DNA of 64,000 nt, from positions 1 to 64,000 of the forward strand of contig UQRU01000003.1 in assembly GCA_900543475.1 (NCBI GenBank). Direction: 5' to 3'. Numbering within the stretch: position 1 is the stretch's first letter; every line of letters begins with the position of its first letter. The notes under the pieces are model-generated. The model had not been told where the DNA came from. It did no database searches and was given only the letters and a program-made list of their open reading frames with translations. The translations under genes were made by a program, and so were the position numbers. This stretch comes from an uncultured Eubacteriales bacterium. Its GTDB lineage: Bacteria; Bacillota; Clostridia; Christensenellales; CAG-138. Positions 27,289-35,987 of the stretch are shown here, one piece after another.

Positions 27289-27927
27289 CTATTCCCCCCA
27301 AACCTTGCGGATAAAGCTGCGCCGGTGCAGAGGGCAAGGCCCCAGCTGCCGGATGGCCGCCATATGCGCCGCCGTCCCGTAGCCCTTATGGGTTTCAAAC
27401 CCATAGCCGGGATACAAGGCCGCCTGCTGCCGCATATACCGGTCCCGCTCCACCTTGGCCAAAATGGAAGCCGCGCCGATGGAATGACATAGGGCGTCCC
27501 CATGGATAATGGCCTCCTGCCGCACCGGGATGGCAAGCCCTTTTACCGCGTCCACCAGCAAAATGTCCGGCTTAACCTCCATCGCCTCATAGGCCAACCC
27601 AAAAGCCTCCCGGGTGGCCTGGAGGATGTTGATCTCATCGATCCGCTCCGGCCCCACCCAGCCTACCCCATAGGCCATGGCCTTTTCCCGGATCCTCTCG
27701 TAGAGCTGCTCCCGCTTCCGCTCCGAAAGCTTTTTGGAGTCGTCCACCCCTTCGATCAGGCAGCCGGGGGGCAGCAGCACAGCCGCCGCCACCACCGGCC
27801 CCGCCAAGGGGCCCCGGCCCACCTCGTCCGCGCCCGCCACCAGCAGCCCCTGCTCCCAATAGCGCCGTTCCCGCACGGATAAGGCCAGGAGCCTTGCTTG
27901 TTCCTGCTCAGCAGTCCGCTTGGCCAT
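27289..27927 (-). CDS. rnhB: Ribonuclease HII
   Basis: A 212-residue RNase HII that cuts RNA in DNA-RNA hybrids and at single ribonucleotides. Seen are GADEVGRGPLAGPVVAAAV with the first Asp and Glu, LLVDAVKG with the second Asp, and AASILAKVERDRYM with the fourth acidic residue. ATG 27927 is used because the family begins near this point; an ATG two codons earlier (27933) is also possible. The start overlaps the rbgA 3' end by 20 nt, so translation is likely coupled. Confidence 0.96.
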   Translation of the reverse strand: MAKRTAEQEQARLLALSVRERRYWEQGLLVAGADEVGRGPLAGPVVAAAVLLPPGCLIEGVDDSKKLSERKREQLYERIREKAMAYGVGWVGPERIDEINILQATREAFGLAYEAMEVKPDILLVDAVKGLAIPVRQEAIIHGDALCHSIGAASILAKVERDRYMRQQAALYPGYGFETHKGYGTAAHMAAIRQLGPCPLHRRSFIRKVWGE

Positions 27928-28786
27928 CGGCATCCTGCCTTTCATAGCGGGGGTCGTCCAGGGTGACCCGGCCGATCTTGCCGCCCCGGAATTCATCCAG
28001 CACGATCCGGGCGGCCCGCTCCGTATCCAATACCCCGCCGGGCAGCAAGAAGCCCCGCCCCCTGCATACCCCCTCCAACAGGGCCCCCGGCTCCATGCCG
28101 GGTTCCAGCTTTTTATACCGAGCTTGCAGCGCCTCCGGGCAAAGGCCCATCAGCTCCGCCAGCAATTGCCCCGCCAGCTGTTCCACGTCCATAATGTCGT
28201 CCTTGATGGAGCCGATATATGCCAAATGCCTAGCCAACAGGGGGTCCGACAGCTTGGGCCAAAGCAACCCTGGGGTATCCATCAGCTCCAGATAGGGGCT
28301 TACCTTCACCCATTGCTTGCCCTTGGTCACCCCGGGCCGATCCCCCACCTGGGCCCGGTTGGAGCCCGCCAGCCGATTGATAAAGGTGGATTTCCCCACG
28401 TTGGGGATCCCCGCTACCAGGATGCGCACGGTCTTTTTGACCCCCTTCTTTTCCAGCCGCTCCACCTCGTCCCGCACCGCTTCCTGCAGCAGCTCCACCG
28501 CCGCACCCTTCTTCTGGGAATTGGTGGCGGTCATGGATAGGGCCCGGAATCCCAGCCCTTCATATACCTTCAAGAACGCCCGGGTCGCTGCCGGGTCCGC
28601 CAGATCGCTTTTATTCAAAAGCACCACCCGCCGCTTGGCCGCAAACAGGCTGTCAAAGTCCGGGTTCCGGGTGGCGATGGGCGCCCGGGCGTCCAGGATC
28701 TCCACCACCGCGTCGATCAGTTTCAGGTTCTCCGCCAGCATGCGCCGGGCCTTGGCCATATGGCCGGGATACCATTGGATCTGCAT
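27908..28786 (-). CDS. rbgA: Ribosome biogenesis GTPase RbgA (YlqF)
   Basis: A 292-residue circularly permuted GTPase needed late in 50S assembly. The start QIQWYPGHMAKARRML is diagnostic, followed by the G4 NKSD, then G1 GIPNVGKST and G3 DTPG, the permuted order. The C-terminal part (from about 200) is the helical ribosome-binding domain. It lies downstream of rplS across a terminator-like hairpin (28817-28846), so it may have its own promoter. Length agrees with B. subtilis YlqF. Confidence 0.97.
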   Translation of the reverse strand: MQIQWYPGHMAKARRMLAENLKLIDAVVEILDARAPIATRNPDFDSLFAAKRRVVLLNKSDLADPAATRAFLKVYEGLGFRALSMTATNSQKKGAAVELLQEAVRDEVERLEKKGVKKTVRILVAGIPNVGKSTFINRLAGSNRAQVGDRPGVTKGKQWVKVSPYLELMDTPGLLWPKLSDPLLARHLAYIGSIKDDIMDVEQLAGQLLAELMGLCPEALQARYKKLEPGMEPGALLEGVCRGRGFLLPGGVLDTERAARIVLDEFRGGKIGRVTLDDPRYERQDADGQADC

Positions 28787-28816
28787 ACTCCCTCTCCTTT
28801 CCCTTTTGTATGAAGA

Positions 28817-28846
28817 AACCCCCTATGCGGCCATGCATCGGGGGTT
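28817..28846 (-). terminator. Terminator-like hairpin between rplS and rbgA
   Basis: Minus strand AACCCCC and GGGGGTT flank an inner ATGC/GCAT stem with loop ATGGCC, followed by TCTTC. The T run is short, so it may only partly stop transcription before rbgA. Confidence 0.6.
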
Positions 28847-28946
28847 ACGGTTCCTTTGTGTTTGGGCCGGCATATGGTCCCGCGCCCTGGCGGAAGCCCT
28901 AGCCGGCTCTGGGCAAACGCAGCATACGCTGCCCTTCCCTTGCCGA

Positions 28947-29309
28947 TTATTTTTCCTTGTCTGCGGAAATCCGCTCCACCACCTTGGCGGCCTTACCGAC
29001 CCGATCCCGCAGGTAGTACAGCTTGGCCCGGCGGACCTTACCATGACGCACCACTTCGATGCGGCCAATACGGGGACTGTTATAGGGGAAGGTACGCTCC
29101 ACACCTACGCCATAGGATACCCGGCGCACAGTGAAGGTCTTGCGGACGCCGCCGCCCTGCATCTTGATCACAACGCCTTCGAAATTCTGTAGACGCTCCC
29201 GAGAGCCTTCCACGACCTTTACGAAGACCCGGACGGTGTCGCCCACTTCCAACTTAGGCAGATCGGTACGAAGTTGTTCTTTTTCCAGTTCACGGATGAT
29301 GTCGGACAT
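28947..29309 (-). CDS. rplS: 50S ribosomal protein L19 (bL19)
   Basis: 120 residues with [20 protein letters not shown] at the start, [19 protein letters not shown], then [18 protein letters not shown] and [20 protein letters not shown], all typical of bL19 at the 30S-50S interface. A near-consensus promoter lies 65-100 nt upstream and a leader of about 65 nt precedes it; L19 leaders are known autoregulatory RNAs in Firmicutes, but I cannot confirm the class here. Confidence 0.98.
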   Translation of the reverse strand: MSDIIRELEKEQLRTDLPKLEVGDTVRVFVKVVEGSRERLQNFEGVVIKMQGGGVRKTFTVRRVSYGVGVERTFPYNSPRIGRIEVVRHGKVRRAKLYYLRDRVGKAAKVVERISADKEK

Positions 29310-29381
29310 TTTTCTTTTTCTCCTCTCTCATAGACGTTCGTACCGCATCGCGGCATTGGACCGCCCGTTGTCACAAAGTGC

Positions 29382-29410
29382 ATTATAACACGCCGGTCTG
29401 TCAAGTGCAA
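29382..29410 (-). promoter_or_regulatory. rplS promoter
   Basis: Minus strand TTGCAC (29405-29410) and TATAAT (29382-29387) with 17-bp spacing. A TTGACA inside the spacer is too close to the -10 box. The transcript would start near 29375 and carry a ~65-nt leader. Confidence 0.7.
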
Positions 29411-29493
29411 CTAGAATTTTGCCTGTTTTTCAGCATTTTATCCCGGCATCCCCGGCATTTCCCATGGCTTGCCCCGCTGGGAAAGAACGGCAT

Positions 29494-30252
29494 TCACCGG
29501 ATCGCAAAGGCGGCCCAATAGGTCTGGGTATCGTAATCCCCCGTCTCCCGGAAGTCCATAAAGGTCTTGCGGATCCGGTAGGTCCCGGGGGAAAGGGACC
29601 CGTAAAGGAACGCCCACTGGACGTTCTCCTCCACGCTGGCCTCCATGGAGACCAGATACGCTTCCGCCGTCCAGCCCACGTCCCCTTCCACCGCATAGGG
29701 CACCTGCTCCCATACCCCGTCCTGAAACACCTCCAGGGTATAGTCGCTGCCGTATTGCAGCCTGCCGGTGGGATGGCCGCCGGATTGGGCGATCACCAGG
29801 GTCAAACCCGTGGGCTGCACATCGACTGCGGACAGGGCGATGCCCCAATCTACGGCCCGGCCGTTGGCCAGCAGGCTTTCCACAAAGGCCAGGTCGATCT
29901 CCTGATCCGCCTCCATGCCCTTGGCATAGCGGCCTTCATATAGGATGGTATACCCATCCCCCATAAGGAAAATGGTCTCGAAGGGCTTCCCCTGATGGTC
30001 GAACCAGGTTAACCCATAGGTCCAGCCGGCCCCCTCCGCTGTTCCTGCGTGGCTGAATCCCATGGCGTTCAGGTTGTCGGCAATATATCGTATGGCCTCT
30101 GGATCCGTTACCTGAATGGTCTCGCCGGTGCTCCCATCGGTGATTTCCAGCATGGCCGCCTCCCCAATGGCGAATTCCTTGCCCCCTGTTGAACAGCCGG
30201 TGAGCAGCATAATCAGGGCCAGCAACCCTGTCAAAACAGCAGATTTGCCCAT
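29494..30252 (-). CDS. Lipoprotein with C-terminal Ig-like domain
   Basis: A 252-residue exported lipoprotein: signal helix ending in lipobox LTGC (about residue 20), then a middle domain (30-145) with FDHQGKPFETIFLMGDGYTI, and a C-terminal bacterial Ig-like region (about 150-250) with YGSDYTLEVFQDGVWEQVPY and YGSLSPGTYRIRKTF, the shape of the Big_14 type. I cannot assign a partner or substrate. GGAAGGA precedes ATG 30252. It stands alone between rplS and trmD and may have its own promoter. Confidence 0.8.
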   Translation of the reverse strand: MGKSAVLTGLLALIMLLTGCSTGGKEFAIGEAAMLEITDGSTGETIQVTDPEAIRYIADNLNAMGFSHAGTAEGAGWTYGLTWFDHQGKPFETIFLMGDGYTILYEGRYAKGMEADQEIDLAFVESLLANGRAVDWGIALSAVDVQPTGLTLVIAQSGGHPTGRLQYGSDYTLEVFQDGVWEQVPYAVEGDVGWTAEAYLVSMEASVEENVQWAFLYGSLSPGTYRIRKTFMDFRETGDYDTQTYWAAFAIR

Positions 30253-30303
30253 ACTATCCTTCCCTTTCCTGGAACCGGCGGCAAGGGTCCTATGGCAAGC
30301 AGG

Positions 30304-31041
30304 CTATTCCACCGGGTCCTCGCATGTTTCCAGGCTGTTCAGAAACGCCTGGTCCTTCTTATCCAGCGTCGTTTGCAAAAGCAGTTCCGGCCTGCGTTTT
30401 TTGGTGATGGCCAGGGACATGTCCCGCCGCCACCGGGCGATGTGGGCGTGGTTCCCGTTGAGCAGCACCGGCGGTACCGCCATGCCACGGTATTCCGCAG
30501 GACGGGTATATTGGGGATATTCCAGCAGCCCGTCTGAGAAGCTCTCCTCCTCCGCGGAATCCTGGCAGCCCAATACCCCCGGGATAAACCGGCTCACGCA
30601 GTCGATGAGCACCATGGCGGGCAGCTCCCCGCCGGTAAGCACATAGTCCCCGATGGACACCTCCATGTCCATCTGGGCCAAGGCTCGTTCATCCACCCCT
30701 TCATAATGGCCGCACAACAGCACCAGCCATTCCTTTTTGCTCAGCTCCCGGGCCATGGGCACCCCCAGGGGCTCCCCCCGGGGCAGCAGGGCGATGCGCA
30801 GGGCCTGGTGGTTTGGGTCCACCTGGTCCAGGCAATCCCATATGGGCTGGGCCATCATCACCATGCCCGCACCGCCTCCAAAGGGGTAATCGTCCGCGTT
30901 GTGATGCTTGTTTGTGGACCAGTCCCGGATATTATGCAGATGGAATTCCAATATGCCCCCCTGGGCCGCCCGGCCCAACATGCTGCTGCCCAGCACCCCC
31001 TGGAACATCTCCGGGAACAGGGTCAGCACGTCAATCCGCAA
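30304..31041 (-). CDS. trmD: tRNA (guanine37-N1)-methyltransferase
   Basis: A 245-residue SPOUT enzyme with a deep trefoil knot. Family blocks: RIDVLTLFPEMFQGVLGSSM, YPFGGGAGMVMM, LCGHYEGVDERAL, SIGDYVLTGGELPAMVLID and SRFIPGVLG. The start is TTG at 31041 with GGAGG 8 nt upstream, inside the rimM end (11-nt overlap); no ATG is near. Together with rimM, khpA and rpsP it makes the usual translation cluster. It acts on G37 of tRNAs reading CNN codons. Confidence 0.96.
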   Translation of the reverse strand: MRIDVLTLFPEMFQGVLGSSMLGRAAQGGILEFHLHNIRDWSTNKHHNADDYPFGGGAGMVMMAQPIWDCLDQVDPNHQALRIALLPRGEPLGVPMARELSKKEWLVLLCGHYEGVDERALAQMDMEVSIGDYVLTGGELPAMVLIDCVSRFIPGVLGCQDSAEEESFSDGLLEYPQYTRPAEYRGMAVPPVLLNGNHAHIARWRRDMSLAITKKRRPELLLQTTLDKKDQAFLNSLETCEDPVE

Positions 31042-31549
31042 ACAGGCCCACCTCCTCCAGCACCGCCGCGTCCAGCACGATGCGTTTATTCGCCACATCC
31101 ACCAGGGTCAGCAGCTTCTTAAGGGCCGGCACCAGCAGCTGCCGATCCCCCTGGATCACATATACGTCGTTTGCCCCGGTCTCCAGCACCTCCTGGAGCA
31201 CCCCCAGGGGCTTACCTTGGCTATCCTCCACCCGGCAGCCGATCATGTCCGCCACGAAATACCGGCCCGGCGGCAGCTTCACTGCATGGGCCCGGTCCAC
31301 GCACACGTACAGGTTTCGCAGCCCCTCCGCTTCTTCCCGGGTACGGGCGCAGGATAGCTGCAGGATCACCCCGTCCTGCTGGGGGCTGGCCGCCTGTACC
31401 TCTATGGGCACATAGGCGCCGTCCCGCTCCAAAAAGCAGCTTTTTAGCCGGCGGAACCGGCTCAGATCCTCTGTAAGGGGCAAAAGCTTGACCGCGCCGC
31501 GGACCCCATGGGGCCGCAGGATCATGCCCACCCGCAAATAGCCTTCCAT
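31031..31549 (-). CDS. rimM: 16S rRNA processing protein RimM
   Basis: A 172-residue 30S maturation factor that binds S19. The N-terminal RimM domain starts YLRVGMILRPHGVRGAVKL and the C-terminal PRC-barrel has YFVADMIGCRVEDSQGKPLG and VYVIQGDRQLLVPAL. Length matches the family. It lies between khpA and trmD and overlaps trmD by 11 nt. Confidence 0.96.
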   Translation of the reverse strand: MEGYLRVGMILRPHGVRGAVKLLPLTEDLSRFRRLKSCFLERDGAYVPIEVQAASPQQDGVILQLSCARTREEAEGLRNLYVCVDRAHAVKLPPGRYFVADMIGCRVEDSQGKPLGVLQEVLETGANDVYVIQGDRQLLVPALKKLLTLVDVANKRIVLDAAVLEEVGLFAD

Positions 31550-31607
31550 TTCATACCTCCGGGCAAAAAAGCGGCGGGCCGCCTGGGCCTGCCGCCTGTT
31601 CTTTGGA

Positions 31608-31838
31608 TCAGCCGATGATCTCTACCACGTATTTTTTATTTTCCCGAACGGATGCAGCCCGCACCACCGTGCGGATCGCCTTTGCAATGCGGCCCTGTTT
31701 GCCGATGACCTTGCCCATATCCTCCGGCGCTACCCGAAGCTCGATCACCGTGGAATTTTCGCCTTCCTTGACTTCTACCTGTACTTCGTCCGGCTTATCC
31801 ACCAGGTTTACCGCGATGTATTTTACCAGGTCTCCCAT
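31608..31838 (-). CDS. khpA: KH-domain RNA-binding protein KhpA
   Basis: A 76-residue single KH domain. The GxxG loop is seen in GKVIGKQGRIAKAIRTVVRA and the last strand is KKYVVEIIG. KhpA-type proteins partner with KhpB/Jag and affect cell size and RNA stability in Firmicutes (known in some species). It is the usual neighbour of rpsP and rimM, with 21 nt to rpsP. Confidence 0.94.
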   Translation of the reverse strand: MGDLVKYIAVNLVDKPDEVQVEVKEGENSTVIELRVAPEDMGKVIGKQGRIAKAIRTVVRAASVRENKKYVVEIIG

Positions 31839-31859
31839 GGCTCGTTCCTTTTTCCAGCT

Positions 31860-32102
31860 TTACTGGATGGCGCCGGACTTCTTCAACAGGGCCCGCACGG
31901 TATCGGTGGGTTGGGCGCCGTTCTTCATCCAGTTGACGGCCTTTTCATTGTCCACCTTCAGCTCGGCGGGTTCTGCGATGGGGTTATAATAACCCAGCTC
32001 CTCCACAAAGGCGCCGTCCCGGGGTGCGCGGGAGTCCGCCACCACGATGCGGTAAAAAGGAGCCTTCTTAGCGCCCATCCTGCGAAGCCTGATCTTAAGC
32101 AT
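31860..32102 (-). CDS. rpsP: 30S ribosomal protein S16 (bS16)
   Basis: 80 residues with [38 protein letters not shown] and [18 protein letters not shown], all hallmarks of bS16. AGGAGG precedes ATG 32102. It follows ffh at 62 nt in the ffh-rpsP-khpA-rimM-trmD order. Confidence 0.98.
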   Translation of the reverse strand: MLKIRLRRMGAKKAPFYRIVVADSRAPRDGAFVEELGYYNPIAEPAELKVDNEKAVNWMKNGAQPTDTVRALLKKSGAIQ

Positions 32103-32164
32103 TGTCTGTTTTCCTCCTAAATGTATAAAAAAATTATTTATTTCAAAAACGCAAGGAATGCGCC

Positions 32165-33511
32165 TTAGAAACCAAAGGGATTAAAGCCCCGGCGTCCTTT
32201 TTTCATCTTGCCCAGCTTGCCCCCTGCAAACTGCCGCATCATCTTGCGGGTGGCTTCAAATTGGTTCAGCAGCCGGTTGACTTCCTGTATCGAGTTCCCG
32301 CTTCCCGCGGCAATACGCCGCCGCCGGCTGGCGTTGAGCAGCTCCGGCCTGCGCCGCTCCTCCGGAGTCATGGATTTTACGATGGCCAGCATACGTTCCG
32401 TCTGCTTTTCATCGATCTCCATATTCCCCAGCTTGGCCGCGTTGGCCCCCGGCATCATGGCCAGGATATCCTCCATGGAACCCATGGATTTTACCTGCTC
32501 CATCTGCTCCATAAAATCTTCTAGGGTAAAGTCGTTGGTCTTGAGCTTGGTGGCCAGTTCTTGGGCCTTTTTTTCATCGAAGGCGTTTTGGGCCTTTTCA
32601 ATGAGGGTGAGCATATCCCCCATGCCAAGGATCCGGCTGGCCATCCGGTCGGGATAAAAGGGCTCAATGTCCTGTAGCTTTTCCCCGGTGCCGCAGAATT
32701 TGATGGGACGTCCCGTCACTTCCCGCACCGACAGCGCCGCGCCGCCCCGGGTATCGCCGTCCAGCTTGGTGACGATCACGCCGGTCACCGCCAGCTTTTC
32801 GTTGAACGCCTTGGCCACGTTTACCGCATCCTGGCCGGTCATGGCGTCCACCACCAGCAGGATCTCCGCCGGCTGTAAAGCGTCCCGTATCCCGGCGATC
32901 TCCTCCATCATGGCTTCGTCGATATGGAGCCGGCCCGCCGTATCCACGATTACCAGGTCCATCATATGGGATTTGGCGTATTCCACCGCTTCCTTGGCGG
33001 TCCGTATGGGGTCCTGCTGCCCTTTTTCAAACACGGGCAACTTCAGCTTTTCCCCCACCACCTGCAATTGCTGAATGGCGGCGGGCCTGTAAATATCGCA
33101 GGCCACCAGCAGGGGCGTCTTCCCAAACTGCTTTTGCAGATACGCGCCCAGCTTGCCCGCCATGGTGGTTTTGCCTGCGCCCTGCAAGCCGCACAGCAGG
33201 ATCACCGCCGGCGTCTTGGAGCCAAATTCCACCTTGGCGTTGGCCCCGCCCATCAGGTTTGTCAACTCCTCGTTAACGATCTTGATCACCTGCTGGCCTG
33301 GGGTAAGGCTTTCCAACACCTCTGCCCCCACCGCCCGCTGGGATACCTGGGCGATGAACTTCTTGACCACTGCGAAGCTCACATCCGCCTCCAACAAGGC
33401 GAGCTTGACCTCCCGCATGGCCTCCTTTACGTCTTTTTCGCTCAGCTTGCCCCGGCCGGACAGCTTCTTAAATACAGTTTGCAGTTTGGAGGAAAGCCCT
33501 TCAAATGCCAT
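32165..33511 (-). CDS. ffh: Signal recognition particle protein Ffh
   Basis: A 448-residue SRP54 GTPase that binds SRP RNA and signal peptides. N domain about 1-90, G domain with [19 protein letters not shown] and [14 protein letters not shown], and the Met-rich M domain from about 320, including [20 protein letters not shown] and the [22 protein letters not shown] tail region in pieces. The start overlaps ylxM by 11 nt, so translation is coupled. The receptor ftsY lies close by at 35988-36887. Confidence 0.98.
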   Translation of the reverse strand: MAFEGLSSKLQTVFKKLSGRGKLSEKDVKEAMREVKLALLEADVSFAVVKKFIAQVSQRAVGAEVLESLTPGQQVIKIVNEELTNLMGGANAKVEFGSKTPAVILLCGLQGAGKTTMAGKLGAYLQKQFGKTPLLVACDIYRPAAIQQLQVVGEKLKLPVFEKGQQDPIRTAKEAVEYAKSHMMDLVIVDTAGRLHIDEAMMEEIAGIRDALQPAEILLVVDAMTGQDAVNVAKAFNEKLAVTGVIVTKLDGDTRGGAALSVREVTGRPIKFCGTGEKLQDIEPFYPDRMASRILGMGDMLTLIEKAQNAFDEKKAQELATKLKTNDFTLEDFMEQMEQVKSMGSMEDILAMMPGANAAKLGNMEIDEKQTERMLAIVKSMTPEERRRPELLNASRRRRIAAGSGNSIQEVNRLLNQFEATRKMMRQFAGGKLGKMKKGRRGFNPFGF

Positions 33512-33836
33512 CGTCCATCATCTCCATTATGTCCTGGATCAGCCCCTGGGCTTCTCCGTCTTCCTGCACGCAGGGTAGCGCAGCCAAGGCCTTTGCTTTT
33601 TCCCGTATGGCCCAGGCCTTTCGCTCCATACCCAGCGCCTGTTCATAGGCGTGCAGCTGGGCCGAAGCCCGCTGGATGGCGTCCCGAACGCCCTGCCTGG
33701 ATATACCGGCCCGCTCCGCAATTTCGGCTAGGGAAAGATCTTCATCCACCGCCATGGATAGCAGGGCCCGCTGGCGCTCCGTCAATAAGGCGCCATACCG
33801 GCTGAGCAGCATACCCAGCTCCACATGTGCCTGCAT
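33501..33836 (-). CDS. ylxM: UPF0122 / YlxM, SRP-associated HTH protein
   Basis: A 111-residue helical protein with a helix-turn-helix of sigma-70 region 4 type: LLTERQRALLSMAVDEDLSL, EIAERAGISRQGVRDAI. In streptococci YlxM modulates the SRP. It is the first gene of the ylxM-ffh transcript. Upstream is a strong promoter with a perfect 30-bp palindrome just downstream of the -10 box, which may be an operator, possibly for YlxM itself (speculative). The start overlaps nothing and ATG 33836 has an AGGTGG-like site. Confidence 0.93.
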   Translation of the reverse strand: MQAHVELGMLLSRYGALLTERQRALLSMAVDEDLSLAEIAERAGISRQGVRDAIQRASAQLHAYEQALGMERKAWAIREKAKALAALPCVQEDGEAQGLIQDIMEMMDDGI

Positions 33837-33877
33837 GGTCCCACCTCCGTGGATGGTAGAATACGTTTTTTACGCAA

Positions 33878-33939
33878 AAGGTGTAAAGGTATTTACCTTT
33901 ACACCTTATCCATTATATCCATCTTCCGGGAAAAGTCAA
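33878..33939 (-). promoter_or_regulatory. ylxM-ffh promoter with perfect palindrome at the transcript start
   Basis: Minus strand TTGACT (33934-33939), 16-bp spacer, TATAAT (33912-33917). Next comes a perfect inverted repeat: arms of 14 bp at 33878-33891 and 33894-33907 (AAGGTGTAAAGGTA and its complement) with a 2-nt centre, positioned at about +1 to +30. It can be an operator or a very tight hairpin; the short T run after it is weak for a terminator of trkA. Confidence 0.75.
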
Positions 33940-33942
33940 GGG

Positions 33943-34596
33943 TTATTTTACTGCATCCAACTTCGCCAAAGCCTCGTTTGAACCGATGACCACCAGCTCA
34001 TCCCCCGCCTCCAACGCCTCATTGGGGTCCAGGGTAATGACGATCTGCCCTCTGCGCCGAAGGGCGATCACCGAGATGCCATATACCGCCCGCACGTTCA
34101 GGGTAGAAAGGGTTTTCCCCGCCCAGGAGGCGGGCAGGCGCACCTCGCTGATGCTGTATTCATCGGAAAGGTCGATAAAATCCAACACGCTTTGAGAGGC
34201 CAGGGAATGGGCCAGCCGGACGGCGCCTTCCCGTTCGGGCTGAAACACCTTATCCGCGCCGGTTTTATACAGCAGCTTTTCATGCAGGTGGTCGCTGGCC
34301 TTGCAGATCACATACTTGGCTCCGTATTCCTTGCACATCACCACCGCCAATACCGATGCCCGTATATCTTCACCGATGCACACAGCCACGCAGTCATAAT
34401 TCCGCACGCCCAGCTGAGAGATAGCCCGCTCATCGCTGACGTTCGCCTGCAAAGCATGGGTAACCAAGTTCTTCACCACATCTACCCGGGCGGCATTGGC
34501 GTCCACCGCCGTAACTTCCTGGCCCAATTGGCACAAGGAAGTGGCCAACGTGGCGCCGAACCGGCCCAAGCCCAATACGAGAATGCTCTTTTTCAT
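33943..34596 (-). CDS. trkA: Ktr/Trk potassium uptake regulatory subunit (RCK protein)
   Basis: A 217-residue cytoplasmic gate subunit. The N-terminal RCK domain has the Rossmann motif VLGLGRFGATLATSL and AVDANAARVD; the C-terminal RCK_C has ISVIALRRRGQIVITLDPNE. It binds nucleotides and controls the membrane subunit encoded just upstream (22-nt gap). By size it is the KtrA type of single RCK proteins. A terminator is not evident before the ylxM promoter. Confidence 0.92.
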   Translation of the reverse strand: MKKSILVLGLGRFGATLATSLCQLGQEVTAVDANAARVDVVKNLVTHALQANVSDERAISQLGVRNYDCVAVCIGEDIRASVLAVVMCKEYGAKYVICKASDHLHEKLLYKTGADKVFQPEREGAVRLAHSLASQSVLDFIDLSDEYSISEVRLPASWAGKTLSTLNVRAVYGISVIALRRRGQIVITLDPNEALEAGDELVVIGSNEALAKLDAVK

Positions 34597-34618
34597 ATGC
34601 TCCCAACCTTTCTATAAA

Positions 34619-35977
34619 TTAGCCGATCATAATCTCCCCCAGGGGATAGCGTATGGCGGATTCCGCGTCTTCCCGGCCGCAGGCCAAGGCAATGGTCAGC
34701 AAGCCAGCCCGGCCCAGATACATCAACACGCACAACACCAGCCGGCTGGTAACGCCCGCCACTTCCGTAACCCCCACCGTAAGGCCCACGGTGCCCAGGG
34801 CGGAAGCCAATTCAAACATTTTATCGATAAAATCCATGCTTCCGCAGGCAGTTCCCCGTTCTGTCAGGGACATGACCATGGCCCCCACAAACAGGAAGGC
34901 AATGGCCAACAGGAAAATGCACAAGGCCCGGGCTAAGGCGTTGCGGGAAAACCGCCGGCCAAAAGCCTCGGTCTCCTCTCTGCCCCGCATGAGCGAGCGC
35001 ACCGAAAAGAACAGCATGGCCACGGTGGTGATCTTTACGCCGCCCGCGGTGCCTGCCGGCGCGCCGCCGATGAACATCAGCAGGAAGCTGAGCAGCTTAC
35101 TGCCCTCGCACAGGGCGGTCTGGTCGATGGTATTGAAGCCCGCCGTCCGGCAGGTTACCGACTGGAACAGGGAGGCCATCAATTGGGTTGACAGCGGAAA
35201 CTCCCCCAGGGTATCTGGGTTATGCCGTTCAAACAGCCAGAAAAGGATACCGCCGCCAAAGACCAGCATTGCGGTGGCGATCAATACCGTACGGCCATGA
35301 ACGCTTATCCGTTGCTTTGTCTTGGGTTTGCGGATCAGTTCCAGGATCAATGCGAAGCCCAAGCCACCCATGACAATGAGCCACATAATAGTAAAATTCA
35401 CCAAGGGGTCCCGCACGAATGGGACCAGGGATTGGAAATCGCCCATCAGGTCAAAGCCGGCATTGCAAAAAGCGGAAACGCTATGGAATACCGCATACCA
35501 GATCCCTTTTCCCCAGCCATAAAGCGGGACAAACCGGATGGATAGCAGCAGGGCGCCAATGCTTTCGCAAGCCATGGTAAGGGCCACAATGCGTTGGCTT
35601 AAAAGGACCACCCCTTGAATTTGCCCAGAGCCGGTGCCTTCCGCCAACAGCATACGCCCCCGGAGGGATACCCGGGCCCGCAGGGCCAAAAACAGCATGG
35701 TGGTCACCGCCATAAACCCCAGGCCGCCCACCTGGATCAGCAGCAGCACCACCGCCTGACCAAAGGGCGTAAAATAGGTTCCCGTATCCACCACCACCAA
35801 ACCGGTCACACAAGAGGCGGAGGTGGCGGTAAAAAGGGCATCCAAGAATGGCAACGGGGCGTCATAGGAAGCGGCGGGCAACATCAACAACAGCGTGCCC
35901 ACACAGATCACGCCCAAATAGCCTAGCGGCAATACGCGAATGGGAGAGATCCCTTTATGAAATAACCTGGTTTTCAT
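34619..35977 (-). CDS. trkH: Ktr/Trk potassium uptake membrane subunit
   Basis: A 452-residue K+ transporter of the TrkH/KtrB superfamily with repeated pore units; the first selectivity-filter region is TATSASCVTGLVVVDTG and others include HSVSAFCNAGFDLMG, VTCRTAGFNTID and LASALGTVGLTVGVT. ATG 35977 has AAGGAG 6 nt upstream; an adjacent ATG one codon earlier is possible. It pairs with the RCK protein downstream. KtrAB is usually Na+-dependent and needed for osmoadaptation. Confidence 0.94.
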   Translation of the reverse strand: MKTRLFHKGISPIRVLPLGYLGVICVGTLLLMLPAASYDAPLPFLDALFTATSASCVTGLVVVDTGTYFTPFGQAVVLLLIQVGGLGFMAVTTMLFLALRARVSLRGRMLLAEGTGSGQIQGVVLLSQRIVALTMACESIGALLLSIRFVPLYGWGKGIWYAVFHSVSAFCNAGFDLMGDFQSLVPFVRDPLVNFTIMWLIVMGGLGFALILELIRKPKTKQRISVHGRTVLIATAMLVFGGGILFWLFERHNPDTLGEFPLSTQLMASLFQSVTCRTAGFNTIDQTALCEGSKLLSFLLMFIGGAPAGTAGGVKITTVAMLFFSVRSLMRGREETEAFGRRFSRNALARALCIFLLAIAFLFVGAMVMSLTERGTACGSMDFIDKMFELASALGTVGLTVGVTEVAGVTSRLVLCVLMYLGRAGLLTIALACGREDAESAIRYPLGEIMIG

Positions 35978-35987
35978 CATCCGCTCC

